Part shown: positions 50,848-59,739 of the stretch, piece after piece | Layout: every line of letters begins with the position of its first letter | Position numbering within the stretch: the first letter of the stretch is position 1 | From: Rhodococcus coprophilus NBRC 100603 | GTDB taxonomy: Bacteria; Actinomycetota; Actinomycetes; Mycobacteriales; Mycobacteriaceae | Assembly: GCF_001895045.1 (NCBI RefSeq) | Contig: NZ_BDAM01000003.1 | Location: 1 to 64,000 of the forward strand | Length of the DNA stretch: 64,000 nt | Reading direction: 5' to 3' | The notes under the pieces: generated by a model | What the model saw: the letters and a program-made list of their open reading frames with translations, nothing else | Told to the model about the DNA's origin: nothing | The model's database searches: none | Translations under genes and position numbers: made by a program

Positions 50848-51123
50848 GTGGCCACTCAGGAAGAAATCATCGCCGGTCTCGCGGAGATCATCGAAGAAGT
50901 CACCGGCATCGAGCCCTCCGAGGTGACCGTCGACAAGTCCTTCGTCGACGACCTCGACATCGACTCGCTGTCCATGGTCGAGATCGCTGTGCAGACCGAG
51001 GACAAGTACGGCGTGAAGATCCCCGACGAGGATCTCGCCAGCCTGCGCACCGTCGGCGACGCCGTGAACTACATCCAGAAGCTCGAGGCCGAGGGCGTTC
51101 AGGCCACGAACGACAACGAGTGA
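50848..51123 (+). CDS. acpM: Meromycolate/FAS-II acyl carrier protein AcpM
   Basis: This 91-residue acidic carrier protein has the phosphopantetheine attachment site DIDSLSMVE with Ser40. Its C-terminal tail ([14 protein letters not shown]) is shorter than the long tail of mycobacterial AcpM. It carries growing chains between FabD, KasA and the other FAS-II enzymes. GTG 50848 follows AAGGGAG (50833-50839). Its stop overlaps the kasA start. Confidence 0.97.
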   Translation: MATQEEIIAGLAEIIEEVTGIEPSEVTVDKSFVDDLDIDSLSMVEIAVQTEDKYGVKIPDEDLASLRTVGDAVNYIQKLEAEGVQATNDNE

Positions 51124-52373
51124 GCTCAACCGTGACCTCCCCTTCTCCTCGGACGTTGCGCAACGTCGTCGTCACGAGCCTTGCGGCTTCGACGTCGATC
51201 GCCGGCGATGTGGATGCCAGCTGGAAGGCACTGCTGGCCGGTGAGAGTGGGATCGGAGTGCTCGACGGCTTCGTCGACGAATTCGACCTGCCGGTCCGTA
51301 TCGGCGGCAAGCTGAAGGTGAGTCCCGACGAGTTTCTGAGCCGGGTCGAGGTCCGGCGGATGAGCTTCGCCGAGCGCCTCGCCCTCACTCTCGGCCGCAC
51401 GGTGTGGGAGAACGCCGGTAGCCCGGAGGTCGACAAGGACCGGCTCGCCGTCGTCATCGGCACCGGACTCGGCGGCGGCGAGACGCTCATCGACTCGGTC
51501 GACAAGCTGCGCAGCGGCGGCTACCGCAAGGTGTCGCCGTTCGCGGTGCAGATGATCATGCCGAACGGCCCGGCGGCCACGGTGGGCCTCGAACTCGGCG
51601 CACGCGCCGGTGTCATCACGCCGGTCTCGGCATGCTCGTCCGGCTCCGAGGCGATCGCCAACGCGTTCCGCATGATCTCGAACGGTGACGCCGACATCGC
51701 TGTCACCGGCGGTGTCGAGAGTCAGCTCGAGGCGGTCGGTCTCGCGAGCTTCGCAATGATGCGGGCGTTGAGCACTCGCAACGACGATCCCCAGGGTGCG
51801 TCGCGGCCGTTCGACAAGGACCGGGACGGATTCGTCTTCGGCGAGGCCGGGGCCTTGATGGTCCTCGAGTCCGAAGAACACGCCAAGGCGCGTGGGGCGA
51901 CCATCCACGCCCGGATCCTCGGCGCGGGTATCACCTCCGACGGCTACCACATCGTGGCGCCGCATCCGGAAGGCACAGGCGCGGCCCGCGCGATGACGCG
52001 GGCGATCGAAAGTGCCGGCCTCACCAAGGCCGACATCGGGCACGTCAACGCACACGCGACGGCCACTCCCATCGGCGACATCGCCGAGGCGAGGGCGATC
52101 AACGCCGCTGTGGGCAACCATGCAGCGATCTACGCCCCGAAGTCCGCACTCGGACATTCGATCGGCGCTGTCGGTGCGCTCGAAGCAGTACTCACGGTCC
52201 TGAGTCTGCGTGACGGAGTCGTTCCGCCCACGCTGAATCTCGAGAACCAGGATCCAGAGATCGACCTCGACGTGGTCAAGGGCGAAGCCCGCTACGGACA
52301 GATCGATTTCGCGCTGAACAACTCGTTCGGTTTCGGTGGGCACAACGTGGCACTCGCGTTCGGTCGGGCCTGA
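51120..52373 (+). CDS. kasA: Beta-ketoacyl-ACP synthase KasA
   Basis: This 417-residue condensing enzyme has the Cys-His-His triad with lysine: Cys172 in [12 protein letters not shown], His312 in VNAHATATP, Lys341 and His346 in [14 protein letters not shown]. It elongates FAS-II chains in mycolic acid synthesis and is closest by position and sequence to M. tuberculosis KasA (Rv2245). The GTG start at 51120 overlaps the acpM stop; an internal GTG at residue 5 is an alternative. M. tuberculosis has kasB next; here accD6 follows with a hairpin between. Confidence 0.96.
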   Translation: MSSTVTSPSPRTLRNVVVTSLAASTSIAGDVDASWKALLAGESGIGVLDGFVDEFDLPVRIGGKLKVSPDEFLSRVEVRRMSFAERLALTLGRTVWENAGSPEVDKDRLAVVIGTGLGGGETLIDSVDKLRSGGYRKVSPFAVQMIMPNGPAATVGLELGARAGVITPVSACSSGSEAIANAFRMISNGDADIAVTGGVESQLEAVGLASFAMMRALSTRNDDPQGASRPFDKDRDGFVFGEAGALMVLESEEHAKARGATIHARILGAGITSDGYHIVAPHPEGTGAARAMTRAIESAGLTKADIGHVNAHATATPIGDIAEARAINAAVGNHAAIYAPKSALGHSIGAVGALEAVLTVLSLRDGVVPPTLNLENQDPEIDLDVVKGEARYGQIDFALNNSFGFGGHNVALAFGRA

Positions 52374-52396
52374 GCCGACACGCTCATCCCACCGTT

Positions 52397-52426
52397 GCGG
52401 TGGAGGCTCCCCGGAGCCTCCACCGC
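52397..52426 (+). terminator. Perfect hairpin between kasA and accD6
   Basis: A 14-bp perfect stem (52397-52410 with 52413-52426) has a minimal CC loop, 23 bp after kasA and 36 bp before accD6. It could attenuate, process or stabilise the transcript. Confidence 0.6.
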
Positions 52427-52462
52427 AGCCCACCACCACCGCGCTCGACCGAGGAGCACTCG

Positions 52463-53896
52463 ATGACCATCCTGGATCCGGCAAAACAACGCGGTCTCGC
52501 GGCGGATCCGCGCGATCCCCTGCGCCGACTCGAGGCACTCTTCGACTCGGGCAGCACGGAATTGCTCCATCCCCGCGACAAGTCGGGCGTTCTCGCCGCG
52601 ATCGGATCCATCGACGGAGTGCGCACGGTCGCCTACTGCTCCGACGCGACCGTCATGGGTGGCGCGATGGGCGTCGAGGGTTGCAGGCACATCGTCGCGG
52701 CCATCGATACCGCCCTCGAACTCGAGGCCCCCATCATCGGGCTCTTCCACTCCGGTGGAGCCCGCCTCGCAGAGGGTGTCGAAGCCCTGCACGCCGTCGG
52801 CCTCGTCTTCGAGGCGATGGTGCGTGCATCCGGCACCATCCCCCAGATCTCCGTCGTCCTCGGGTTCGCCGCGGGCGGTGCGGCCTACGGCCCCGCCCTC
52901 ACCGACATCGTGATCATGGCCCCCGAAGGACGCGTGTTCGTCACCGGCCCCGACGTGGTGCGCAGCGTCACCGGCGAGCAGGTGGACATGGAGTCCCTCG
53001 GCGGACCGGACACCCACACCAAGAAGTCGGGTGTCGCCCACATCGCCGCCCACGACGAGGACGACGCTCTGTATCGCGCGCGACGCCTGGTGTCGATGCT
53101 CGCCGAGCAGGGTGAGTTCGACGTCGCTGCCGCCGCTCTCGGCGACACCGACTTGCGCGCGCTCATGCCGGAATCGCCGCGCCGCGCCTACGACGTGCGT
53201 CCGATCGTCCACGAGTTGCTCGACAACGTCGAAGGCGACTCCAGCTTCGAGGAACTCCAGGGCGGGTGGGCCCGCAACATCGTCACCGGTTTCGGCCGTC
53301 TCGGTGGCCGCACCGTCGGCGTCATCGCCAACAATCCCCTTCGTCTCGGCGGGTGCCTGAATTCCGAGAGTGCGGAGAAAGCCGCACGTTTCGTGCGCAT
53401 GTGCAATGCCTTCGGTGTTCCGCTCGTGGTGATCGTCGACGTACCCGGCTATCTTCCCGGCGTCAGCCAGGAGTGGGAAGGCGTCGTGCGGCGAGGCGCG
53501 AAACTGCTCCACGCCTTCGCCGAGGCCCGCGTTCCGCGCGTGACCCTCGTGACCCGCAAGATCTACGGCGGCGCGTACATCGCGATGAACTCGCGTGCTC
53601 TCGGGGCGACAGCGGTGTTCGCGTGGCCCGAGTCCGAGGTCGCGGTGATGGGAGCGAAGGCCGCCGTCGGGATCCTGCACAAACGCGCTCTGGCCGCGGC
53701 ACCGGAGGAGGAGCGCGAAGCTCTCCACGACCGGCTCGCGTCCGAGCACGAGGCCATCGCGGGAGGCGTCGGGCGGGCCATCTCGATCGGTGTGGTCGAC
53801 GAGATGATCGACCCGGCGCAGACACGCAGCACTCTCGCGGCCGCACTGGCCGCAGCGCCCGCGACACGTGGGCGCCACAAGAACATCCCGTTGTGA
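52463..53896 (+). CDS. accD6: Acyl-CoA carboxylase carboxyltransferase subunit AccD6
   Basis: This 477-residue beta subunit transfers carboxyl groups from biotin to acetyl-CoA (and propionyl-CoA) to make the malonyl-CoA used by FabD. Two crotonase-like halves are visible. The N-terminal half has GLFHSGGARLAEGVEALHAVG and the oxyanion glycines GFAAGGAAYGPALTD. The C-terminal half has VDVPGYLPGVSQEWEGVVRRGAKLL, KIYGGAYIAMNSR and AVMGAKAAVGI. Position and length match M. tuberculosis AccD6 (Rv2247). ATG 52463 follows GAGGAG. It needs an AccA-type biotin subunit coded elsewhere. Confidence 0.96.
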   Translation: MTILDPAKQRGLAADPRDPLRRLEALFDSGSTELLHPRDKSGVLAAIGSIDGVRTVAYCSDATVMGGAMGVEGCRHIVAAIDTALELEAPIIGLFHSGGARLAEGVEALHAVGLVFEAMVRASGTIPQISVVLGFAAGGAAYGPALTDIVIMAPEGRVFVTGPDVVRSVTGEQVDMESLGGPDTHTKKSGVAHIAAHDEDDALYRARRLVSMLAEQGEFDVAAAALGDTDLRALMPESPRRAYDVRPIVHELLDNVEGDSSFEELQGGWARNIVTGFGRLGGRTVGVIANNPLRLGGCLNSESAEKAARFVRMCNAFGVPLVVIVDVPGYLPGVSQEWEGVVRRGAKLLHAFAEARVPRVTLVTRKIYGGAYIAMNSRALGATAVFAWPESEVAVMGAKAAVGILHKRALAAAPEEEREALHDRLASEHEAIAGGVGRAISIGVVDEMIDPAQTRSTLAAALAAAPATRGRHKNIPL

Positions 53897-53920
53897 CGGG
53901 CTGACCGGCCCTTCCATCGA

Positions 53921-53968
53921 CGACGCCGGCGCCGCCACCTTTCCTCAAAGGTGGCGGCGCCGGCGTCG
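53921..53968 (+). terminator. Very long perfect terminator hairpin after accD6
   Basis: A 22-bp perfect stem (53921-53942 with 53947-53968), one more pair possible outside, has loop CCTC, 24 bp after the stop. It separates the FAS-II operon from the convergent DUF3145 gene. Confidence 0.85.
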
Positions 53969-54020
53969 TGCGGAGGTCAGCGCGTACGGTATTCGGTTCG
54001 TGCGGGGCGTCGCGGGTGGA

Positions 54021-54527
54021 TCAGCCGACGTCGCGCCGGAGCCACGTCACCTCGGCCCCCTCGTCGCCGCTGCGGTAGGGCTCGAGTTCTTCGTCCCATG
54101 CGGTGCCGAGGGCACGATGAAGGTCGGCTGCGGTGTCGGAGGACGCGAGCATCGCGCGCAGCCGCATTTCGCCGACGACGATGTCGCCGTTGGCGCTGGT
54201 GCAACCGCGCCAGAGTCCCAGCCGTGGCACATAGCTGTAGCGTTCGCCGTCGACACCCTCGCTGGGGTTCTCGGTGATCTCGAAACGCAGCATGGGCCAG
54301 ACGAGCAGGGCGTCCGCGAGGCGACCGGCGGTGCCCACAGGACCGACCCAGTCGACGGAGGTTCGCAGCACACCCACGTCGGCGGGCTGCCCCGTCCACG
54401 TCAGTTCCGGGCGACTGTTCAGTGTGGCAGCCAGCGCCCATTCGATATGTGGACAGACCGCGGCGGGCGAAGAGTGGATATAGATCACCCCGGTTGTCGC
54501 ATCCGCGAACTGATTGGATACGCGCAT
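54021..54527 (-). CDS. DUF3145 family protein
   Basis: This 168-residue protein matches the actinobacterial DUF3145 family (GVIYIHSSPAAVCPHIEWALA; LRFEITENPSEGVDGERYSYVP; WDEELEPYRSG). It is found beside the FAS-II genes in several mycolic-acid bacteria, but its role is unknown. It is soluble, with no signal peptide. ATG 54527 has GGAGG upstream on the minus strand. Convergent with accD6 across the long hairpin. Confidence 0.92.
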   Translation of the reverse strand: MRVSNQFADATTGVIYIHSSPAAVCPHIEWALAATLNSRPELTWTGQPADVGVLRTSVDWVGPVGTAGRLADALLVWPMLRFEITENPSEGVDGERYSYVPRLGLWRGCTSANGDIVVGEMRLRAMLASSDTAADLHRALGTAWDEELEPYRSGDEGAEVTWLRRDVG

Positions 54528-54649
54528 ACATTCACCTCCGATTCGACGAGGACGTCTTCCCCAACGACCTCTGTCCGAAAGGTGTCTACATGCGGCGTGG
54601 TAACAAGTGTGCGCCTGTTGCCAGTGTTTCGCCGGGAAACGAAAGAGGT

Positions 54650-55462
54650 TTATGTGATTTCGGTCAGCACCGCGTCACTCAGTGCAGGCCAGAGCGGTTT
54701 TGCCCAGTCTCCGAAGCCCTTGTCGGTGAGTACGACACATGCGCCACCGAATTCGGGATCTACCCAGAGAAATGTTCCGGATTGGCCGAAATGCCCGAAT
54801 GTTCGCGGTGAATTCGTCGTCCCGGTCCAATGTGGATTCTTCTCGCCGCGAATTTCGAATCCCAAACCCCAGTCGTTGGGCTTGAACATTCCGTAGCCGG
54901 GCACCAGTCCGTTCAAGCCCGGAAACTGCACTCCGGTAGCTTCCGCGAAGAGGGGGTCGGAGACGAGCGTAGGGGTCAGCAACTCTCCCGCGAACACCGC
55001 GAGGTCGGCCGCCGACGAACGGCCACCGTGGCCCGCCGGTCCGGGCAGGCTGGAGTCGCGCATCCCGAGTGGCTCGAAGACGGCCTGCGCCAGGTACTCC
55101 GGGAACGGGATGTCGGTCTCGCCGGCGATGAACTCGGCGAGGATCTCGAATCCGGCGCTCGAGTAGATCCGCTTGCGGCCCGGTTCGGCTTTCACTGTGC
55201 GGTCGCCGAAGGCAAGACCCGACGCGTGGGCGAGCAGATGCCGCACGGTCGAGCCGGGTGGTCCGGCGGGCTGATCCAGCTCGATCGCCCCCTCCTCGAT
55301 CGCCACGAGCGCCGCGTACGCGACGAGGGGCTTGGTCACCGAGGCCAGCTCGTAGACCGCTGTCTGCTCCCCCTCGGACGCGATCACGCCACCCCCGCGG
55401 GTGACGATTGCGGCGGCGGCGTGATCGACGGGCCATTCGGAGATCAATTCCAGACTGCGCAC
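54650..55462 (-). CDS. Beta-lactamase-fold serine hydrolase (class C/esterase type)
   Basis: This 270-residue enzyme has the S-x-x-K motif SVTK (Ser41, Lys44) in ELASVTKPLVAYAAL and the Tyr motif region in KRIYSSAGFEIL (Y-S-S in place of Y-x-N). The third motif reads HFGQSGTF (H-x-G). It resembles EstB-like esterases and D-Ala-D-Ala peptidases. No signal peptide is visible, which favours an intracellular esterase over a cell-wall enzyme. It is short for the family. The gene lies between DUF3145 and the NDMA-ADH gene, all on the minus strand. Confidence 0.88.
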   Translation of the reverse strand: MRSLELISEWPVDHAAAAIVTRGGGVIASEGEQTAVYELASVTKPLVAYAALVAIEEGAIELDQPAGPPGSTVRHLLAHASGLAFGDRTVKAEPGRKRIYSSAGFEILAEFIAGETDIPFPEYLAQAVFEPLGMRDSSLPGPAGHGGRSSAADLAVFAGELLTPTLVSDPLFAEATGVQFPGLNGLVPGYGMFKPNDWGLGFEIRGEKNPHWTGTTNSPRTFGHFGQSGTFLWVDPEFGGACVVLTDKGFGDWAKPLWPALSDAVLTEIT

Positions 55463-55496
55463 CGATCCAGGGTACGAGATGCCGGATGACCCGAGG

Positions 55497-56624
55497 TCAC
55501 CAGTCGGCCTCTGTGTAGCGGATCACGCCGCGGATGTTCTTGCCGTCGAGCATGTCCCGGTAACCGTCATTGATCTGCTCGAGCGTGTAGGTGCGCGTCA
55601 CCATGTCGGCCAGGTTGAGCTGACCGGACTTGTAGAGGTCCAACAGCTGCGGGATGTCGACGCGTGCATTGCAGCCACCGAAGATGTTGCCCTTGAGGTC
55701 CTTCTGCAGCATGGAGAAGAGGAACGAGTTCAGCTTGACGTCCATGTCGGACATGAAGCCCATGGCCGTGACGACACACTTGCCGCCCTTTGCGGTGAGC
55801 GTGAGCGCCGGATCGACGAGGTCACCCTTCATCTCGCCGACAGTGATGATCGTCTCCTGGCACATGCGTCCCCAGGTGACCTCCATGATCGGCACGATTG
55901 CTTCTTCGATCGAGGCATAGGTGTGGGTGGCACCGAATTTCATCGCCTGCTCGCGCTTCCACGGCACCGGATCGATGGCGAAAATGTGGCGGGCACCGGA
56001 CGCGACCGCACCCTGCAGCGCACTCATGCCCACGCCGCCGACGCCGATGATCGCAACCGAATCGCCCGGCTTGACGTCGGCGATGTGGGTGGCCGAACCC
56101 CAGCCGGTCGGGACACCGCATCCGACGAGGGCGGCGAGTTCGAAAGGCACGTCCTTGTCGATCTTGACGACCTGGCTCTGGTTCACGGTCATGTAGGGAG
56201 AGAACGTCCCGAGCAGGCACATCGGGATGACGTTCTGCCCGCGGGCCTGGATCCGGTAGCTGCCGTCGGAGATCGCCTGACCGCTCAGGAGCCCTGCTCC
56301 CAGATCGCACAGGTTCGAGTGGCCGCTGGCACACGACGGACACCGACCGCATGCGGGGATGAAGGACAACACGACGTGGTCGCCGACCTCGAAGCCGACG
56401 ACGCCGTCGCCGACCTTGGTGATGACGCCGGAGCCCTCGTGCCCGCCCATGACCGGGAAGGACGGCATCGGCGTTGCACCGGTGACGATGTGGTGGTCGG
56501 AGTGACACATGCCGGCGGCTTCCATGCGGATCTGGACTTCACCCGCCACGGGATCGCCGAGTTCGATCTCCTCTACCGACCACGCCTCGTCGATCCCCCA
56601 CAGCACTGCACCCTTGGTCTTCAT
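55497..56624 (-). CDS. NDMA-dependent zinc alcohol dehydrogenase
   Basis: This 375-residue medium-chain dehydrogenase has catalytic zinc ligands Cys40 (GMCHSDHH), His62 and Glu63 (MGGHEGSG), the structural zinc set CGRCPSCASGHSNLC and the cofactor loop IIGVGGVGMSALQG. The pattern GQAISDGSYRIQARGQNVIPMCLLGTF and the ending NIRGVIRYTEADW are typical of the actinobacterial NDMA-dependent type. These enzymes hold NAD tightly and use an artificial acceptor in vitro, probably the mycofactocin system in vivo (family knowledge). ATG 56624 follows GGAGGG. It is divergent from the DUF35/thiolase pair, with a KstR-like site between. Confidence 0.93.
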   Translation of the reverse strand: MKTKGAVLWGIDEAWSVEEIELGDPVAGEVQIRMEAAGMCHSDHHIVTGATPMPSFPVMGGHEGSGVITKVGDGVVGFEVGDHVVLSFIPACGRCPSCASGHSNLCDLGAGLLSGQAISDGSYRIQARGQNVIPMCLLGTFSPYMTVNQSQVVKIDKDVPFELAALVGCGVPTGWGSATHIADVKPGDSVAIIGVGGVGMSALQGAVASGARHIFAIDPVPWKREQAMKFGATHTYASIEEAIVPIMEVTWGRMCQETIITVGEMKGDLVDPALTLTAKGGKCVVTAMGFMSDMDVKLNSFLFSMLQKDLKGNIFGGCNARVDIPQLLDLYKSGQLNLADMVTRTYTLEQINDGYRDMLDGKNIRGVIRYTEADW

Positions 56625-56684
56625 CTGACGCCCTCCATCGCATTGCAAGTTGTGCACGTGACGATAGCCACATTCCGCAGAAAT

Positions 56685-56698
56685 TGGAACAGGTTCTA
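56685..56698. promoter_or_regulatory. KstR-type operator
   Basis: TGGAACAGGTTCTA fits the KstR motif TnnAACnnGTTnnA at every fixed position. It lies in the divergent region, 61 bp from the ADH start and 159 bp from the DUF35 start. KstR represses sterol catabolism genes in rhodococci and mycobacteria. Confidence 0.65.
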
Positions 56699-56856
56699 CA
56701 AAAGGTTCCGCGGCGCCTGCCGGCGCAGTCGCGCCGACTCCCGAGAGCTCGGATATGCTCCTCTCATTGTGGAGAATGCGATTTCCGTCTAGCGTAATTG
56801 CCATGGCCGCAGCACTCGCGAAACCGGGTGGCGGCACCGACAACGGAGGATGACCT

Positions 56857-57276
56857 ATGACGACGAAGGCGCTCGCGCCCGACGTTTCGACCTGGCCCGC
56901 GGAGAACCCCCAGCTCATCGGCAGCCATTGCGACGACTGCGCCGCCACCACCTGGCCCCGGCAACCGCGGTGCCCGCGGTGCAGCGGCGCGAATGTGTCG
57001 GATCTGCTTCTCCCGCGGCGCGGAACCCTGGTGGCCTGGACCACCCAGGGATTCGTCCCCAAGCAGCCTTACGCCGGCAACGAGACCGCCGCGACCTTCA
57101 CACCGTTCACATTCGGCCTGATCCAGCTCGGCGATGTGGTGCGTGTCGAAGCCCGGCTCACCGAGGCCGATCCCGCCCGGCTGCAGCCCGGCATGGACTT
57201 CGAACTCACGTTCGTTCCGTTCTACGTCGACGAGGACGGGACGGAAATCTTCACATGGGCCTTCGAGCCGATCTGA
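56857..57276 (+). CDS. DUF35 OB-fold/zinc-ribbon protein, thiolase partner
   Basis: This 139-residue protein has an N-terminal rubredoxin-like zinc ribbon (Cys25, Cys28, Cys39, Cys42: SHCDDCAATTWPRQPRCPRC), then an OB fold (GTLVAWTTQGF; VRVEARLTEAD; FELTFVPFYVDEDG). In actinobacterial sterol degradation such proteins bind the adjacent SCP2-type thiolase or aldolase and are needed for its activity (Ltp2, ChsH2 and Rv3521 relatives). The start follows GGAGGATG. The thiolase gene is 34 bp downstream, so a complex is likely. Confidence 0.9.
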   Translation: MTTKALAPDVSTWPAENPQLIGSHCDDCAATTWPRQPRCPRCSGANVSDLLLPRRGTLVAWTTQGFVPKQPYAGNETAATFTPFTFGLIQLGDVVRVEARLTEADPARLQPGMDFELTFVPFYVDEDGTEIFTWAFEPI

Positions 57277-57310
57277 CCAGCACACACCCGATCGAGGAGT
57301 CCTTGAAACT

Positions 57311-58459
57311 ATGAACGACGTTGCCATCATCGGTGTGGGCCTGCACCCGTTCGGCAGATTCGGCACCAAGTCGGCCATCGAGATGGCGGCCGACGCAATC
57401 CAGCTCGCACTCGAGGATTCGGGTGTGGCATGGAAAGACATCCAGTTCGGCATCGGTGGAAGCTACGAGGTGGACAACACCGACGCCGTCACCCGGCTGG
57501 TCGGCCTGACCGGCATCCCCTTCACCAATGTCTTCAACGCGTGCGCGACCTCCGCGAGCGCGATCGAACAGACCGCGGACGGCATCCGCTCCGGGAAGTA
57601 CGACATCGGCATCGCCGTCGGCACGGACAAGCACCCGCGCGGCGCATTCACAGCCGATCCCGCCATGCTCGGCCTTCCCGCCTGGTACGCGGAGAACGGA
57701 CAGTTCGTCACCACCAAGTTCTTCGGCATGAAGGCCAACCGCTACACCCTCGAGCACAACATCTCCCACGAGACGCTCGCCCGGGTCGCCGCCAAGAACT
57801 ACCGCAACGGCGGCCTCAACCCGAAGGCGTTCCGCCGCACGGAGTTCAGTATCGAGGAGATCCTCGAGTCGCCCATGCTGAACTACCCGCTCACCGCAAA
57901 GATGTTCTGTGCTCCCGACGAAGGCGCTGCAGCCGTCATCATGTGCCGCGGCGATCTGGCGTCGAAGTACACCACGAACAAGCCGGTGTACCTGCGCTCC
58001 ACCGCGATTCGCACCCGCACGTACGGTGCCTACGAGGTGCACGCGACGTGGGCAGCGGTCGACGAGGACGTCTCGCCGACCGTCTACGCCGCGAAGGCAG
58101 CCTACGAGGCGGCCGGCATCGGGCCCGAGGACGTCGACGTCGCACAGTTGCAGGACACCGACGCCGGTGCGGAAGTCATCCACATGGCCGAGACCGGGCT
58201 GTGCGCCGACGGCGACCAGGAAAAGCTGATCGCGGAGGGCGCCACCGAGATCGGCGGCTCCCTGCCCGTGAACACCGACGGTGGTCTCATCGCGAACGGC
58301 GAACCGATCGGTGCGTCCGGGATCCGCCAGGTGCACGAGCTCGTCTTGCAGCTCCGCGGCCAGGCGGGCGATCGCCAGGTGCCCGGAGAGCCGAAGGTCG
58401 GACTGGCCCAGGTCTACGGAGCACCCGGAACGGCCGCCGCGTCGATCTTGTCCCTCTGA
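57311..58459 (+). CDS. SCP2-type thiolase / lipid-transfer thiolase
   Basis: This 382-residue thiolase-fold enzyme has the nucleophile cysteine Cys78 in FNACATSASA. The C-terminal part has QLQDTDAGAEVIHMAETG and NTDGGLIANGEPIGASGIRQVHEL, and ends GAPGTAAASIL. It fits the SCPx-thiolase group (Rv3522/Rv3523-like) used in sterol side-chain beta-oxidation, as thiolase or retro-aldolase with a DUF35 partner. The KstR-type site upstream supports this. ATG 57311 is preceded by AGGAG (57294-57298). Exact substrate not known. Confidence 0.9.
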   Translation: MNDVAIIGVGLHPFGRFGTKSAIEMAADAIQLALEDSGVAWKDIQFGIGGSYEVDNTDAVTRLVGLTGIPFTNVFNACATSASAIEQTADGIRSGKYDIGIAVGTDKHPRGAFTADPAMLGLPAWYAENGQFVTTKFFGMKANRYTLEHNISHETLARVAAKNYRNGGLNPKAFRRTEFSIEEILESPMLNYPLTAKMFCAPDEGAAAVIMCRGDLASKYTTNKPVYLRSTAIRTRTYGAYEVHATWAAVDEDVSPTVYAAKAAYEAAGIGPEDVDVAQLQDTDAGAEVIHMAETGLCADGDQEKLIAEGATEIGGSLPVNTDGGLIANGEPIGASGIRQVHELVLQLRGQAGDRQVPGEPKVGLAQVYGAPGTAAASILSL

Positions 58460-58503
58460 TCGTGCGCGCTACGTAACCGCCCGTCCGGGGCTACTCGCAG
58501 CCG

Positions 58504-58541
58504 AAAGGAGGCGGCGCCGCGACAGCGGCGCCGCCTCCTTT
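58504..58541. terminator. Perfect hairpin between convergent genes
   Basis: A 17-bp perfect stem (58504-58520 with 58525-58541) has loop GACA. It lies between the thiolase gene and the convergent endonuclease/exonuclease/phosphatase gene. Confidence 0.85.
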
Positions 58542-58560
58542 CCCTCAGAGCTCGTACGAC

Positions 58561-59571
58561 TTACTCGGGCATGCCGTCGAGACGCAGTTGCGCGATCACC
58601 GCACGATGGTCCGATCCCGGCACGCTCACCGTCTCCACCTCGGTCGCCGATCCACCTGCGACGAGAATGTGGTCGATGCCGACCACCGGCGGGATCCGTT
58701 TGTCCGTGGGGTAGGTGCGCAGGTGCCCCGCACCGACTTGCTCGGCGGCATCACCGAAGCGGCCCGACAGCAATACCCGGAACTGCGAATGATCGTATGT
58801 CGCATTGAAATCGGCGCCCGCGACAACCGGACGTTTCCCTGGTGCCTGTTCGAGAATATCGTGCAGACGGGACAGTTCGTCGGCCCATACGTGCGCGTCG
58901 AAGACCGGCGGCACGGGATGAAAGGCGTAGACGCCGACCGGCCCAGCACCCGGAATCTCCGCTGTCGCAGATATCTGGTTCATCACGAACCCGTCGTACT
59001 CGACAGTGTCGGACAGCGGATAGGCGCTCCAGATCCCTGTTCCGTTCGCGGCGGGGGCGGGCGAGAGATGCCGATACGGCAGCACCGTGTCGAGACCCGC
59101 TCGGGCCAGAGCCTCGACGGCCTCGGGCGAAAGTTCGTCGACCGTGAGCAGTCCGATGTTTCGCTCGCGCACCTCGGTCACCACTGCGGCGGCGTCCGCC
59201 TCTCCGTAAAGGATGTTTGTCTGCATCACGTGCACCACAGGGCCTTCGGCGAGGTCCGCGTCACCGATGTAGAGGGGTGCCTGGGTCGTCACAGCCCCTA
59301 TGACGACAAGACCCGCGACCGCCACGCCGGCCCGTTTCCCGAGAGCCAGGAATGCCAGGAGACCGATCAGTGCGCACGCCATCAGATACGGGGCTCCCGA
59401 TGCCGCGAGCACGAGAACACGCGCCGACGACGGGCTGAAGTGCAACGCGATCCCGATCGCACCGATCGAGACCGCAACCCATGCACCCGTCCCGATTGCG
59501 GCCCGCACCCACGTGGTCTTCACATCCGACAGCCAAGCACGACGGGTGTCCGCGCCGCGATGCCGGGCCAC
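58561..59571 (-). CDS. Membrane-anchored endonuclease/exonuclease/phosphatase-fold protein
   Basis: This 336-residue protein has three N-terminal hydrophobic segments (about residues 25-43, 50-77 and 80-100), then an EEP-fold catalytic domain. The domain shows the metal-binding MQTNILYGEAD start, VVAGADFNATYDHSQFR, VVGIDHILV and GSDHRAV. Actinobacterial members are exported or membrane-bound and may act on phosphodiesters or lipids; no substrate is evident. The expected glutamate after the first strand is in the weak LTVDELSPE segment. GTG 59571 or GTG 59523 may be the start; neither has a clear ribosome site. Confidence 0.85.
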   Translation of the reverse strand: MARHRGADTRRAWLSDVKTTWVRAAIGTGAWVAVSIGAIGIALHFSPSSARVLVLAASGAPYLMACALIGLLAFLALGKRAGVAVAGLVVIGAVTTQAPLYIGDADLAEGPVVHVMQTNILYGEADAAAVVTEVRERNIGLLTVDELSPEAVEALARAGLDTVLPYRHLSPAPAANGTGIWSAYPLSDTVEYDGFVMNQISATAEIPGAGPVGVYAFHPVPPVFDAHVWADELSRLHDILEQAPGKRPVVAGADFNATYDHSQFRVLLSGRFGDAAEQVGAGHLRTYPTDKRIPPVVGIDHILVAGGSATEVETVSVPGSDHRAVIAQLRLDGMPE

Positions 59572-59739
59572 ACTGTTGTTTGTTCAGAACACTTTCGAGA
59601 ACCGGGGATCAGCGACCGGCATCTCCAGATCTCGTAGGATCCCGGAGAGCGGCACCCTTTCGATAAAGGTACAATTCGGACATCACAGGGGTCGATGCCG
59701 GGGGGCGACTCAGAACCTCTCGGATTTCTAAGGGCGCCC

